From Polydactylus sextarius (lineage: Eukaryota > Chordata > Actinopteri > Polynemidae), in the NCBI GenBank assembly GCA_016801845.1, contig CM028924.1, forward strand, positions 5,726,501 to 5,790,500: a stretch of 64,000 nucleotides of DNA, written 5' to 3'. The notes beneath the pieces are model-generated. The model ran no database searches. It saw only the letters and a program-made list of their open reading frames with translations, and was not told the DNA's origin. Below are positions 1-12,200 of this stretch, in pieces. The position numbers and the translations under genes are program-made. Position 1 is the first letter of the stretch. Each line of letters begins with the position of its first letter.

Positions 1-319
1 CTGGTAATGTCCTGAATTCCACAGACTTAAGGCAGATTTTATTATCTTTAGAAAGACCCAAACAATATTGTCCCCAGTATTTATGCTAAGTTAGGCTAAG
101 TCTTTGCTAGCTGTGGCTCAATATTTACCCCACAAACATGAGAGTGGTATCAAACTTCTCTTCTAACTTGCTGCAAGAAATTGGATAATATTTCTCAAAA
201 TGCCAAACTATTGTATATATGTGACTTGTGGCAGAGTCAGATAAGATTTTCATTAACAGTGCTACACGGAGGTCTTTATTGGGGGGCTCACAACAGAAAA
301 GCCTGAAGCGCCTCAGTAC

Positions 320-442
320 CTGTGATTCTGCCATCTGCTGGCAGGAAGTCCCAGAGGGTTCACAGGTGTGTGGGTTACCCTGGGGGGTTGATGTCTGAGA
401 CTTGCTGCTGCTGCTGGGAGAAAATCTCGAAGAGTCTGACAT
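320..442 (-). CDS. Candidate first coding exon of a gene running off the left edge, possibly foxn1 (partial)
   Basis: A minus-strand ATG at 442 opens 41 codons, Ser/Thr/Pro-rich at the start, that end in phase 0 at a good donor (CACAG then GTACTGAG). The rest of the gene lies left of the window. The peptide itself is not diagnostic. The argument for foxn1 is synteny: in human 17q11.2, FOXN1 lies just downstream of SLC13A2 on the same strand, and this exon lies downstream of slc13a2 on the same strand. FOXN1 is the forkhead transcription factor of thymic epithelium; its DNA-binding domain would be in later exons. An acceptor may sit a few bases upstream of the ATG, so a 5' noncoding exon is possible. 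Alternative: a chance open frame with a donor-like sequence. Confidence 0.4.
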
Positions 443-1374
443 TCTGCACCAAAATCTGCTTCTATGAAGAGATTTAAAACAGATGAAAAAAACAGGCTTT
501 GTTAAAGAAAATCGTATTCATTTTTGGCATTTTTCATGGCCAGATGTTACATCTTGTCTTGGTTGCCCAAACTTTATGCCATATGTTGTGAAATGCTGTG
601 CGCAGTAGTTTCATAGTTTTTATTGACTTTTTATTTTAATTCAAGAAAAAGAAAAAAAAACATATCTCTCCAAATCTGCCATTGTCAAACTAATCAGATG
701 AGAGAAGAAAAAAAACTGTCAAAAACAGTTGCTCTTTACTATTCTATAAGATTTATGACTGTTGCCACATAACAAGAAACACATCTTGAGTGTTGAGACA
801 AAGTTGTTATTGTCACTGATCCGCTGAGATCTTATCTACTGAGCTATTTTTCTACTGTGAAATCGCTGACAGCATGAGTGTAAGCATGAGAACAGCTGAG
901 TTCATTTTCAGTACCAGTGTATTAAAATGTTCAAAGTTTTGACATTAGTGGACCAACACGGGACGGGGGTTTATCTGACTGAGTGTGAAGAGGTGTTATC
1001 TGATCCCAGCGGAGGTGAAAGACACGTGGCCCAGGTTCCAGTAAAGGTAATCTCAACCCCGACATAAACCAAGCTCATTAAAACTGCCAACAAACCATGG
1101 CTGTTAGGTGACATAAAGCCAAATAATGCTGAGGCAGACGAAGTGAGCTTGACCTCTCATGAAATGTGTATGTGCATGAGTGAGTTGAGAGAAGTAGCAA
1201 TCGTATCTCTTTCTGTTCAGATCAAAGAAGACTTAAGTGTCAAGGTGAAAACTGAGAGATTTGCCTTTTCACCACTGTGGCAACAAACCCTCTCATCTAC
1301 TTGACAGACACAGTGACACCAGCCAGAACGGATGCACTTACAGTAAGAAAAGTAGAAACTTCAGCAGTAGAGAT

Positions 1375-1437
<63 letters not shown>
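1375..1437. repeat. (TG)n microsatellite
   Basis: About 31 uninterrupted TG dinucleotides in intergenic DNA. The poly-Cys/Val open frame across it is an artefact of the repeat. Confidence 0.95.
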
Positions 1438-1439
<2 letters not shown>

Positions 1440-3139
1440 AAAGACACTGTGGCTGTTTTAGTTTCTAAGATGAGCAGATAGTTTGCTGAGCTAAGTTAAA
1501 TAACTTACTGCCTGAGTCTATTCACTACTCAAACCATCTAGATAAAATAATATCCTATACATTATCTTATCCTAATGTAAATCATATGTCAAGACAAACA
1601 TCTGCGCTACGTTGGAAAAACACAAAACTAGTTTTTTTCTTTCCAATAAGAATAATCTTAATGTTCTGAACGTGTTTTCCATAAAGTACTCCAGTAAAAT
1701 CATGGTGTCATACAAGGGCCAAGTTTTTTTTATGGATCTTTTTTTTTTTTTTTTATAACATATCTTTGAGAATAGACCTTTGCCCTCAGACTTATACCGA
1801 TGTTCAGTGTTGTTAAATGACGGTCTGGGTTTTTCAAAAGTTGACTGTATTTACTTTTTTTTTTTTTTTTTTTTTAATGTAAAAAGTTTCAGTTTAAATA
1901 CAGGAAAGCAACATAATTTTTAATATTCATTAACATTCACGTTGGTTGCATATAGTCTACCTAAACCTCTTAAAATTATAGATTATTATGAGGTAAAAAT
2001 AAATGCATGTTACATAATAACATCCAAGTCAAACTAAAAGAGTGACCTTTGTCCTAAAAATCACTGTAACTTTGATTTGATTTGAACTGATCTGAACTGT
2101 TTAAGTCTAAGTTCATCCTCAGATGCACTGAAGGGAGGCTGGAAGGCTGTAAACTTTGCAACCTGTAATTTACCCTGGAAACACATTTGAATTGGTCTTT
2201 AAATGAACAATTACAGCAAGTAAAACCTGTTTTCATTGTTCAGATGAGCACCTGATACAATTGCCCATGAAAGACTTTGCTTAGCATAACTCATGTCAGA
2301 GGGATATACAGTACTTAAATGCATTTAACAACGTAATAACAGCTGAGTACATTTACTACATTTACAACACAGTGTAGTGTATTGTTGTTTGCATGTTAAT
2401 GGTATTGATTGTATAATGTCTAACAATGACGTGGACTATTCTGCTGCCTAAACTTTCATCATTGATACATAAGTTAATTTTTCTTACTATAACTGTATTT
2501 TGTAAGTTAAAACATTTTTTTTTCATTAAAATGGTAAATTACAAAGCCAACAGCAACTCCAGGAGAAAAAAGTCTGTTATTACCTTTAGCAATCATGTCA
2601 ATCAAGTCCTCTATAATTATCATCCGCAGTTTATAAAAACTGTATTTGGTTTTAAGTGATGGTGACCAATTATGTTTCACTTATAACCTCAATATATATA
2701 AGGATTGATATGTAAAGAGTACCACCCTTCAAATGTCATATGTGTTGATATCACTCTCTCCTCATGCAGAAATGTGATAAAATCCTAATATGCAAATCAT
2801 TGTGAGTCAGAAGCAGTTACTGCCAAGCCTTGAATGAAAGCCACCAAATAAACACCGCAGGGGAATGCCAAGAAGCTGTAGGCAAGACGGCTCATTCAGG
2901 CATGTAACTTAAATTTGTTGTGATGTTATCTTCTTTAGAGGAAATAGTTAAAAGTGAAAAAAGATTCACTTTTTAGTCAAAAAAGAGATTCAAACATCTG
3001 CATGATGTGTCAGGGGGTTTGAAGCATTAAGTGTTTGAACAAGTTGTGTGATGTGAGTTTCAGTTTAGTTGCATTAGTCATTTGTAAGTAAACACAATGG
3101 GGAGCGTCCAAAACATGCAAGGAAATGTGCTGCACAAGA

Positions 3140-3420
3140 GAGCGGGTCTATTCAATGGGGAAGAGAAGCTGGTACATCCTGGACAAGTCGCAGTCACAGT
3201 CTGTCACAGGGCCGACGAACAACCAGTCACACTCGCATTCATACTTGTGGACAATTGTGATCAATTGTGAAAAGTGATCAATTAACCTATCCCCCAGTGT
3301 TTGTCTTTGGACTGTGGGAGAAAACCAGAGCTCCTGAAGAAAACCTACGCAAACAAAAGGAAAACATACAAACACTACACAGAAAGAGTCTAACCCAGGA
3401 CCTTCTTCCTGTGAGCCAGT
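3140..3420. repeat. Dispersed teleost interspersed repeat, copy 1
   Basis: The stretch carries the consecutive words typical of a very common fish repeat: a 'tacatcctggacaagtcgc' start, cacactcgcattcatac, caattaacctatccc, tctttggactgtgggag, and an 'acccaggaccttcttcctgtgag' end. The copy at about 46,250-46,450 is the same family in the opposite orientation. I recognise the family by pattern but do not assign a class. Confidence 0.65.
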
Positions 3421-5013
3421 ACTAACCTCTACTCTGCCGTTTCATTCACACAGTAATGTTATATTCTTCAAAAATAAACTGAAGTGCAGTACATTACAGA
3501 CAAATTTTACACTTTGGTGTGAAAATCGTATGAAACTATGTTAGCACATCTTCAAAAGTCTAATGTATAATATATATTATTTGTTCTGAATCCAAGTTAA
3601 AGCAAAAGGCCAAAATGTACTTCAACTTCTTATGAACTATTTTCACGACTAGCACCGTAGCTGGACTGACGGAAGCAAATGTGAAATTACCTCAAGTCTT
3701 ATTTATACAGTGTTTTGTGAATCTTTAGAACCATTAAATTAGATGAATGGAGATCCAACAAAATTGATATGAAAACAATAAAGTTGCAGGTTTTTGTGAA
3801 GAACTGCTCTAATTGGACGTGTTTGCAAGCTTACAGTATATTTGTTGTGAGGTTGATTGATTGCTTAATATTGCGTCCCCAAACTTAATTTAACTCTGAC
3901 TCTCCATTAATTCTTGTTTTGCTGATCGGTGGAAATATGCTCTGTCTCTTGAAGACATACGGAAATAACCTGACTTTTTCTTTTCATTGTAATAAACACA
4001 ATGACAACGATGATGGAGACTTGTGTCAGATTCAGTCGCTACACCTGTTCACATTTGTCACTGGCGTCTTTCAGAATGACTAAATATTTATTAACTGAAT
4101 TTTATCTAATGATGCATCCAAAGTTAAACTGTCTCACATTTTTCAGTCAGTCAATTTACAGTGACTATGCACATAAATCTTGTATCTATATAATTGTCAA
4201 GTAGTTTTGTATGTAAACAAGTTAAAACGTTTACTGCAAAAGTCTAAATACAACCATATATAATTTATAGTCAACGAAACCTTTACATTCTACTTAATGT
4301 CTTAAGTTTTGCAAAATTGCAGAATAATTTTCTCTGCGGAACCATGACATTTGTTTATTTTCAAGGTGCAGAGTTGAGTCAGCGCACACCTAATAAAGTG
4401 ATAAAAATCATTATCACACACATCAACACATTATCTCACATTATCTGTGATTTTCATCAGACTTTAGCTTTATACTAATGATATGCTGCTGCTGTTAAAA
4501 TTTCGTTTTGAAGAATTATGAGGTTACAAGATGTCAATGACCTTAAGCATAGCAAACTGACAGTGACGTGAGAAGGCTGTCACTCACTGAGGTGAAACAA
4601 CAGTCAGCAGCTTCAATGCTGAGCAGCAGAGTGCTGCAGCATGGCTAAACTCCTATACAAACACAAAGTACAAAAATATAAATCAAAAAAGAGGGTAAAC
4701 CAATAAATAAGTGTATATCATCGGGACTCTATTGTTTTAAAGGAACTCACCTAAACTTCCACTCAGGAGTGAGCTCTTTCTTCTTGAATTGGGATAATTT
4801 CAATCAAATTTTCTCACTGAGACCTGTAACCTCTGTCCAAAAATGCTGAGCCAGTTTTCCTCATGAATGTGTGCTCCTCCTCTAGCCTCCTACACCCTCA
4901 CACTGAGCCACTTCAGGTAAATTGACTGTCTAAATATGGACCGAAGTGGTTGATGGGCTGGTTTCAGATTTTGGCAGCTTAGAATATCATCCTCATTGTG
5001 TGTGTGTTAGTGA

Positions 5014-5044
<31 letters not shown>

Positions 5045-7967
5045 CATGTGCATGACTGTTTTCTGGCACTTGTCCAGACAAGCAAAGCAGCAAGATATAC
5101 AGAAAGAAAAACCTGCTGCAACAGGTTCCAAAAGATCTACCGGTGCAGTCAATGGCAGCTGGCAGTGCACTCTTCCTCCCTCCATCAGCTTTTCTCTGCC
5201 TGACAGAAAGAGTACTTGTCTGAATGGGTCATAAGATACACTAGTGATCACAGCCAGTGGCAGAGAGCAAGTGGGCGCAGTGCCCCCATTTCTAAACTCT
5301 CCCATGGCGGTAGCGCTCTTTAGCTGTAAGTTCTATTGAACTGATGTGCATTTACATACATACATACATGTGCAACAAACACATGTATGTGAGTTAATAC
5401 GGATAGTGAAGCATGCAAGTATACATGCAACATTATACATTAATAACTGTTTCCAGAAACAGTTTGGAAAGTTAATGTCAGAACTAAACACGACATAAAC
5501 ACGGGTCAGTTGTTGTGACTTTGCAGGATGTGATGTTACACTGATCTCAGGACCATCAGGTGGCTCCTACGATGCTCTGACGTGATGCCTCTGAAGGAAT
5601 TTTCAAAGCGTAAACTTGTATTGTTCTCTGCAAACATTGACAGCAACAGCGTGAGGCTCAGTGAGTTAAGGGAAGTCAAGAAATAAGGCTTAAAGTGAGA
5701 GAGGGAGAGGGAGCAGAGGTATGTCAATACAGGCAGAGTCCTATCCTATCCTTCCAATGAACCACAAAAACATCATCACACTTCGCTAGTAGCTATACCT
5801 TAAACAAAACCTGTCCACAGCGAGAGGGCGAGGCAGAATGACAGAGAGACAGAGGATTAATTACACATTGAATAAACTCTTGTGTTACAGTATAAGGCCT
5901 CTGCAGAGCAGGACTATTGCTCAAGGCTGTTTCTGCCAAAGATGGAGTTTTTGAGGAGGGTGTACTGTGGGAACAAATTTCATTCAAGGGGCATTTTGGT
6001 TGAAAGTCTCATTGTTTTCGGAGAAATAATTGCTCTGGTGTTGGGGCACTCTCAGCTGCAATATCATGTTTTATAACACTTATATTGACCCTTTTATAAT
6101 CTACAAACACTGAAGCCATGTTTCTCTGCTCACTAATGGTCAGCAGGGTAAACCATTAGTTAAGTCACCCACAATATATTCACTATGTTTTTTTAGTGTT
6201 TTCAAGAATAAAACATCACTACATTAAAACATGACATTGTTACAACAAGACACGACACTTAATCATGTCACCATAACTATAGACTTGGATCGCTTACACA
6301 TATCTGAGCATGTGCTTTACTCTACACTTCCAATATGCAAATCAGCATCCTGTCATTTAAGAGGAATTTGGACAACACTGACTCATCCCATTTCATCATT
6401 GGCTCACCAATCAGGATCTCCTTCGCTAAATTATATTTAGAACCAGCAATGCACACAAAGTTACTTTAAAACTGCCGTTACATCACAACGAGAAGTAGCT
6501 AATTCATCTCATACAAATGACATGCCATCGCCAAATGACATTGTATACACACAAAGTTAAATCATTCGTATGTGCTGCAGTACAGGAATTGCGTGTATAT
6601 ATTGTTTTATCGTATTAACGGTACAGACAGAATGTGTTTTGGAGGCCTCACTGGACTCGAAATATTCTCATTAGATTAGTAAAAATTTGAAAAATTTTCT
6701 CTGATAAGAATATTCATAAAGCTGAAGATATATACAAGATATGATACCATATTTTTATGCATCAGATTGAGTGATTTACGAGTATCTTTAGGGAAACTGT
6801 GAGGGAAGAGTCCCAGAGACAAGTGAGATTTATCACACAGTACCTCACTAGTTGGCTGAGAGTGAGATTTATATAAATCTGTCTCTGAGATGTATCACAT
6901 AAAATGCACAGCTGTCTCCCTAAATCACTGTTCTCTGTACATTAGATTCACAATTCCCTTTTAATCACAGAATGAAAAACCATGTTTAGAAATGCTAATA
7001 CAGATTAGTGGTTAAGGTCCATGGGCTATGATAATTACAAAATGAACACATCGCACACGCACACACATGCTCAGATCAAACACCAACAAACCACCTGAAC
7101 TTTCAAACTCACAATTTACGACAGCATCACAATATTACAAGAAGATATTTTTGTTTTTTGTTTTTTTAACGGTTTGCTCATTTGGCTTCTGTAGACTGTG
7201 ATTCTTTGTTATTATTTTGTTAAAATTCCTTTTTCTCAATGCTCTCACATAAAGTTGCTACACAGACTTTTGCCAGAGACTCAAATTTAATATTTTCTCT
7301 ACTTCTAATCATTTTTGAATTCCTCCCTCATTGACCACCTCTGGAAGATTTTCTGTCTCCTTAAAAACCACACTTCCATACCCTCAAAGCTGCAGTAACT
7401 CCATTGCAAATTTGTATTTTCTCTGACGCAGAAAACTCTGACACTGACAAACAACTCAAATTAGCTTTAGACTATCTCCAGCTACATAGATGTGTGTAGT
7501 GTGAGTGGAGGTCCTATCTTAGAAGGAGATTTTTTTTTTTTGTTTTTTTTATTATGATTTTATTTCAGGTTCAATCCAAAATTGCAGCAATTGGGAAGTG
7601 AACCATGAGTGAGATTTAGGTAATAAAATAAAACAAATAAAAAACGGATAATAAAACCTTAACTTAAATTTATGCTTTGCGGTTATTTTTAATCATCTAG
7701 ATAAGATGTGAATATAAAATCATGAAACTATTTGTTCTTTTTTTTTGGCAAGGTGAGAAGTGGACTTTGGCACCTCGAAGTCTGCGAGTGTGTTGATCAT
7801 CGTGTCACTTCGGTGTGTACAAAACACTTTCCCCCCTTTTTTTTTTTTTTAGAGGAGGAACATTGAGCTTTTTGCTAATAGGCAAGAGTTTTACATGCTC
7901 AACTTAAGTTACCACGGGGGCTGGGGGGGAATAATCATTGATACAAAAGTAGAATGGCACAGCACGT

Positions 7968-8640
7968 GCTGTTGCACAGGCTTGACCTTGGAGCTATCAG
8001 GCTACAACTCAGGAAGGAGCACTGAATCAGCGAGATGACTTGTCACGGGTGGTAAAAAGTTATTGACTGTATCTTTCTCCTTTTGTCTTTCTGTATCTTG
8101 AATAGGACAGACGCGGCTATAAAATCACGCACTTATCTTCATGCGACAGACTTAACATGAATATAAAAACTTAAAAACACGACACAACGAGTGAATGAAA
8201 ACCTCCTACGACTTGTCCAGACGTGAACTTATACTGCTGAGTGATATCAACAGTGTTATCAACAAATCAGTTATGATCAAAACACGTTAACAGAGAAGAA
8301 TAAAATAAATGAGACATTGTGCGTTCTGATTTGTGCATTTTCGGGTTCACATTTGTGCATCGTTGGTCTTTTTTCTTTATCTTTCTTCCATTTATTTATT
8401 CCATTTATTTATTTATTCATTGTCATCATTGTGTTCTTATATCAATGCATCTCTTGTATAAATAAAATAAAACTACTTTAGGAACTTTTAAGCCGACCAC
8501 CTACCGTCCACGTACCTCCAAAAACATCTGGGCAGAATAAGACAAACCTGTACCTGTTGGGAAACATGAAATATGAAAATATTTAAAATATTAGCATCAA
8601 CGGACAAGCCGACAACCGACAACACCCGACAAGAAATGAA
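7968..8640 (-). pseudogene. Decayed tandem copy of slc13a2 intron 8 and exon 8
   Basis: This stretch aligns colinearly with about 10,808-11,330 inside slc13a2. Shared landmarks include the paired words near 7,983/10,824 (gaccttg...atcaggc.acaact.agga), 8,056/10,896 (gttattgact.tatctt), 8,130/10,950 (ctataaa...cttatcttcatg) and 8,510/11,175 (ctaccgtcc). At about 8,504-8,555 it keeps the flanks of exon 8, a cag acceptor and a G|GTAG donor, but roughly half of the 95-nt exon is missing and the frame is lost. The copy is in the same orientation as slc13a2 and just downstream of its stop. It may be all that remains of a duplicated gene or a local segmental duplication; no other exon copies were seen nearby. 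Not expected to be coding. Confidence 0.75.
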
Positions 8641-8810
8641 ATATAAAAAACATAAAAAAGTTATAAAATTATCAACTTTGCTTGCAAGTGAAAACAAGAA
8701 AATCACACTTTTTTCTTTTTTGTGTGTGTGTGTTTTTTTCTTTGGTATTTTATTACATTAGGATAATGCAACACTTACGTTTATTTCACATACACAAGTT
8801 TTGCCACTAT

Positions 8811-8897
<87 letters not shown>
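8811..8897. repeat. (GATA)n microsatellite
   Basis: About 21 units of TAGA/GATA, followed by a short TATAA-rich run. Lies in the 3' flank of slc13a2. Confidence 0.95.
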
Positions 8898-9286
8898 TAA
8901 TATAATATAATCAGTCTTATTTAAAAAAAAAACAAACAAAAAAAAAACATTATGTCTTGTACATTATGTCTTGACATAAAAAAAAAAAAAAGATGCCGTT
9001 AATCTGGCCAGATATAAATACATAAATGTTGCCCGTCCAGAAGATGATTTAACTAAATAAACACAACTTATTTTAGTCAAACAAGACCAACGGCTGCAGA
9101 GAAAAACCTGTATCAACACTCAAGGACAAGCCTCCGCACTCAAGTGGTTAAAATGGCAATATACAAGAAAGCTTTGCATAAAAATGCAGAGACGCCCTCT
9201 GGCTCTATCTTCCAACTGTGGAATCCTAATAAATAAGTATATGTGCCCTCATTTGCTCTCTGTTTCCACTTTCCCCAAGTTCACAT

Positions 9287-12200
9287 TTAAGGAGTTTTGG
9301 TGCTATTAGCCCAACTGGGAAAGGTATTGAGATTGAACATCGCCACACCCCATGTGTTAATGGCAAGGTTGATGGACATGACGCCGAGAAAGTTCAGAAT
9401 GAATCCAGCCTTGGCCTGAAAAATAATACAAGATGAAGAAGAAATTATATTTGGACCATTGTTCTGTGTGTTTTTAACACCATCAGAATACAGGTGTTAT
9501 AGTAATCTAATGAGATTTATTGTAAATAAATTAGATATGAGCTTTAATCCAAAACACCTCATGTATGTATTTCGTGAAAGGTCTTACCATATCAATAACT
9601 TTCAGGTTGCCGTAGGAGAAGGCTATAGCGTTGGGTGGAGTGGCCACAGGCAACATGAAAGCCAGCGAGGCAGCGATTGTGCAGGGAAACATGACGTAAA
9701 GCGGGTGTATCTTAATGGCAGTGGCCTGGACGCAAGGATATACACACAGATGGTAACTCGGCTGGTGTCATCATTAGCAGGTGATTTACACAAGTTCAAA
9801 CATGTAAAGGCTTTCATTACTAAAAGTTGTGTGTTATATATCATCTGATCCCATTGCTGTCGAAAAGAACATTAAGGTGACTGCAAACCAAACCCCAAAC
9901 CCCTGGTTTTATAATGTGATTAGGCTACGTTGATCAGTAGACAACGAAAACTAGGGCTGACCTGAAGAGAGGCATTAAGAGAGTAAAATGAAATACAACC
10001 AACACATGGAGGATGATTTTTAAGAACAATAACTACTGGAATATGTGGCAAAGTATCAGAAACATCAGGAACCTCCACATACTCCACCAGTATCAGTATC
10101 AATGCTTTTTCACACTATCATACATATGTTATATTTTCATTTTTACTCACTAAATGTAACAAAATAAATCAGTGTCTGTTTATGTCTCACCATGGAAGCT
10201 AGGATTGGCAGGAAGAGCGTGGTGGTGGCGGTGTTACTGGAGCATTCGGTGAACATGGCGATCAGCAGACACAGCAGGATGGAAATGGCAAAAGGAGGAA
10301 TGTTCTGCAGAGGCACCAGACTTTCTCCCAACCATGAAGAAAGTCCAGATTTCTGTACCAAAATATAGAAAAAAAAAAAAAACAGATCAGCATAACTTTT
10401 ACAAAGAGGATTATCTTCAGAAAAAGTCTAAACATAATCAACTGTATTAACCTCACTGCCGTGAGCCAATGCAAAACCTCCACCCAGAAGCAAAAGGATG
10501 TTCCATGGCATCTTTTCATGGACAATGTCCCAGTTAAGCAGAGGTGTAGGTGCTTCAGCAGGAGCCCCTATTAGGACAAAGAGACAAGGAAGTTGAAATG
10601 TTTACTACTGTTCCAGAACATTTATAATGTACACACACACAATCACATTTATAAAACATATCCTCCAACCTAGTCATTACTTCTGACCAACTTATTGTTT
10701 CTTATCTAAAGATCATAAAAACCTAACTTTTATTATCAGTGATATAGATTAGATTATGTGACTATAAAGGTTTAGAGACGGAGTGCGGCAGCTCAAAGTC
10801 GGTATTGCACTTTTTAACAGGTCTGACCTTGACTATCAGGCCACAACTGAGGAAGAAGCACTCAGTCAGTGAGATAGGTCGTCACACACTGTAAGTTATT
10901 GACTCTATCTTCGTCTGTATCTTTAAAGAGACAGACAAAGCTATAAAGCTCTACCCTTATCTTCATGTGACAGACTCAACTCGAACGTAAACATAAAATG
11001 TTATGCAACAAGTGAATGAACACTTTCCATTTCTTTACCAGATATGCACATATAAAGTTTATAAAGTTATAAAGTTATACACTTGTTATCATTTCATCTC
11101 GATTTTAATCCCGTATATCGATGCATTTGTTGTGCAAATTAAATCTTTAGGAACTTGTAAGCTGACCTACCGTCCTCAGACCTCCTAAAGCATCTGGGGA
11201 TTTGGGACGGGATGCAGAATAAGAGCGATGACATTAATATGGCCACAGTGCCATCTGTGACGTACCTGTGGGGAAACAATATTGAAAATACCCGTTTCAA
11301 ATATTAGCATGACAAAAATTAATTTTCTGATTAAACATCTGATTCTAGACCAGAAAACATTCATGGAGACCAATATTTGGAACTAAGGAATCATTATAAA
11401 GATATGTAAAGTTATTGTACTCACGTCTTCTCTTTATTAAAGAGCACAGTGGCCCAGCCGGGTATGAACCCAGGCTCCCTGGTAAACCACAGAAGAACTA
11501 GTAACGTGAAGATAACCAGCACACAGATCTCGGCGAAGCTCATCCTGCCCAACTTTTTGTACTCATCTTTGATTACCTGGTACGCTTCCTTGTCACTATC
11601 ATTTTTTGTGCCACATCCAAAGGACTGTTTAAAGCTGGAAACACAATATAGCAATAAATGACCGATTTCACAATATGGAAACTTTGGTTGTTAAAAAGAA
11701 AAACAATAAAAACATCAGCACAGAGAACAAATCCTTATCATCCAATCATAAAACTTACTTGAAACCCAAAAACATGAACTGTAGCCACAACCAAGCCAGT
11801 GCGAGCATCAGCACCATGTTAGGAAAAGCGAAGCCGAACCAACTTGCAAAGTTGATTATGCCTCCATTATTGGGGTAGAGCCTGTTGAATGAAAATAAGA
11901 CAGGGATTAGAAGATATATGACAGGTAATTACAACCATTACGAGTAATTGTGAGCAAAGGATTAAATCCTAAAAATTAAGAGCATTAGTCAAAACCACAA
12001 ATAGTTAAATGACGTGTTTATGATTAAACAGTCACAGAGTCTCGATGTAAATTAGTCAAGAAAGAGATTAGGTCATACTCATCAATCTGGCCTTTCAGGA
12101 TGACGTTGGGTGTTGTTCCAGTGAGAGTGGCAGTTCCTCCAATGCTGGCGGCGTAACAAACACTCAGGCTCATGCCTTTTGTCAGTTTCAAATACTTCTG

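Larger units (their letters stand above)
443..7967. other. Intergenic DNA, AT-rich, no gene recognised
   Basis: About 7.5 kb between the candidate foxn1 exon and the decayed slc13a2 copy. Open frames are short and not exon-like on either strand. It holds (TG)n tracts (1,375-1,437 and near 5,010-5,044), poly-T runs (near 1,738-1,754 and 1,855-1,876), a short TACA repeat near 5,355 and one dispersed teleost repeat (3,140-3,420). It could contain 5' noncoding exons or enhancers of the left gene, but nothing can be pointed to. Confidence 0.6.

Noticed and set aside
1277..1468. Open frame with a Cys-Val repeat
   Set aside because: It is the translation of a (TG)n microsatellite, not a protein.
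9459..9848. 129-codon plus-strand frame
   Set aside because: Overlaps slc13a2 exon 11 on the opposite strand; an antisense shadow.
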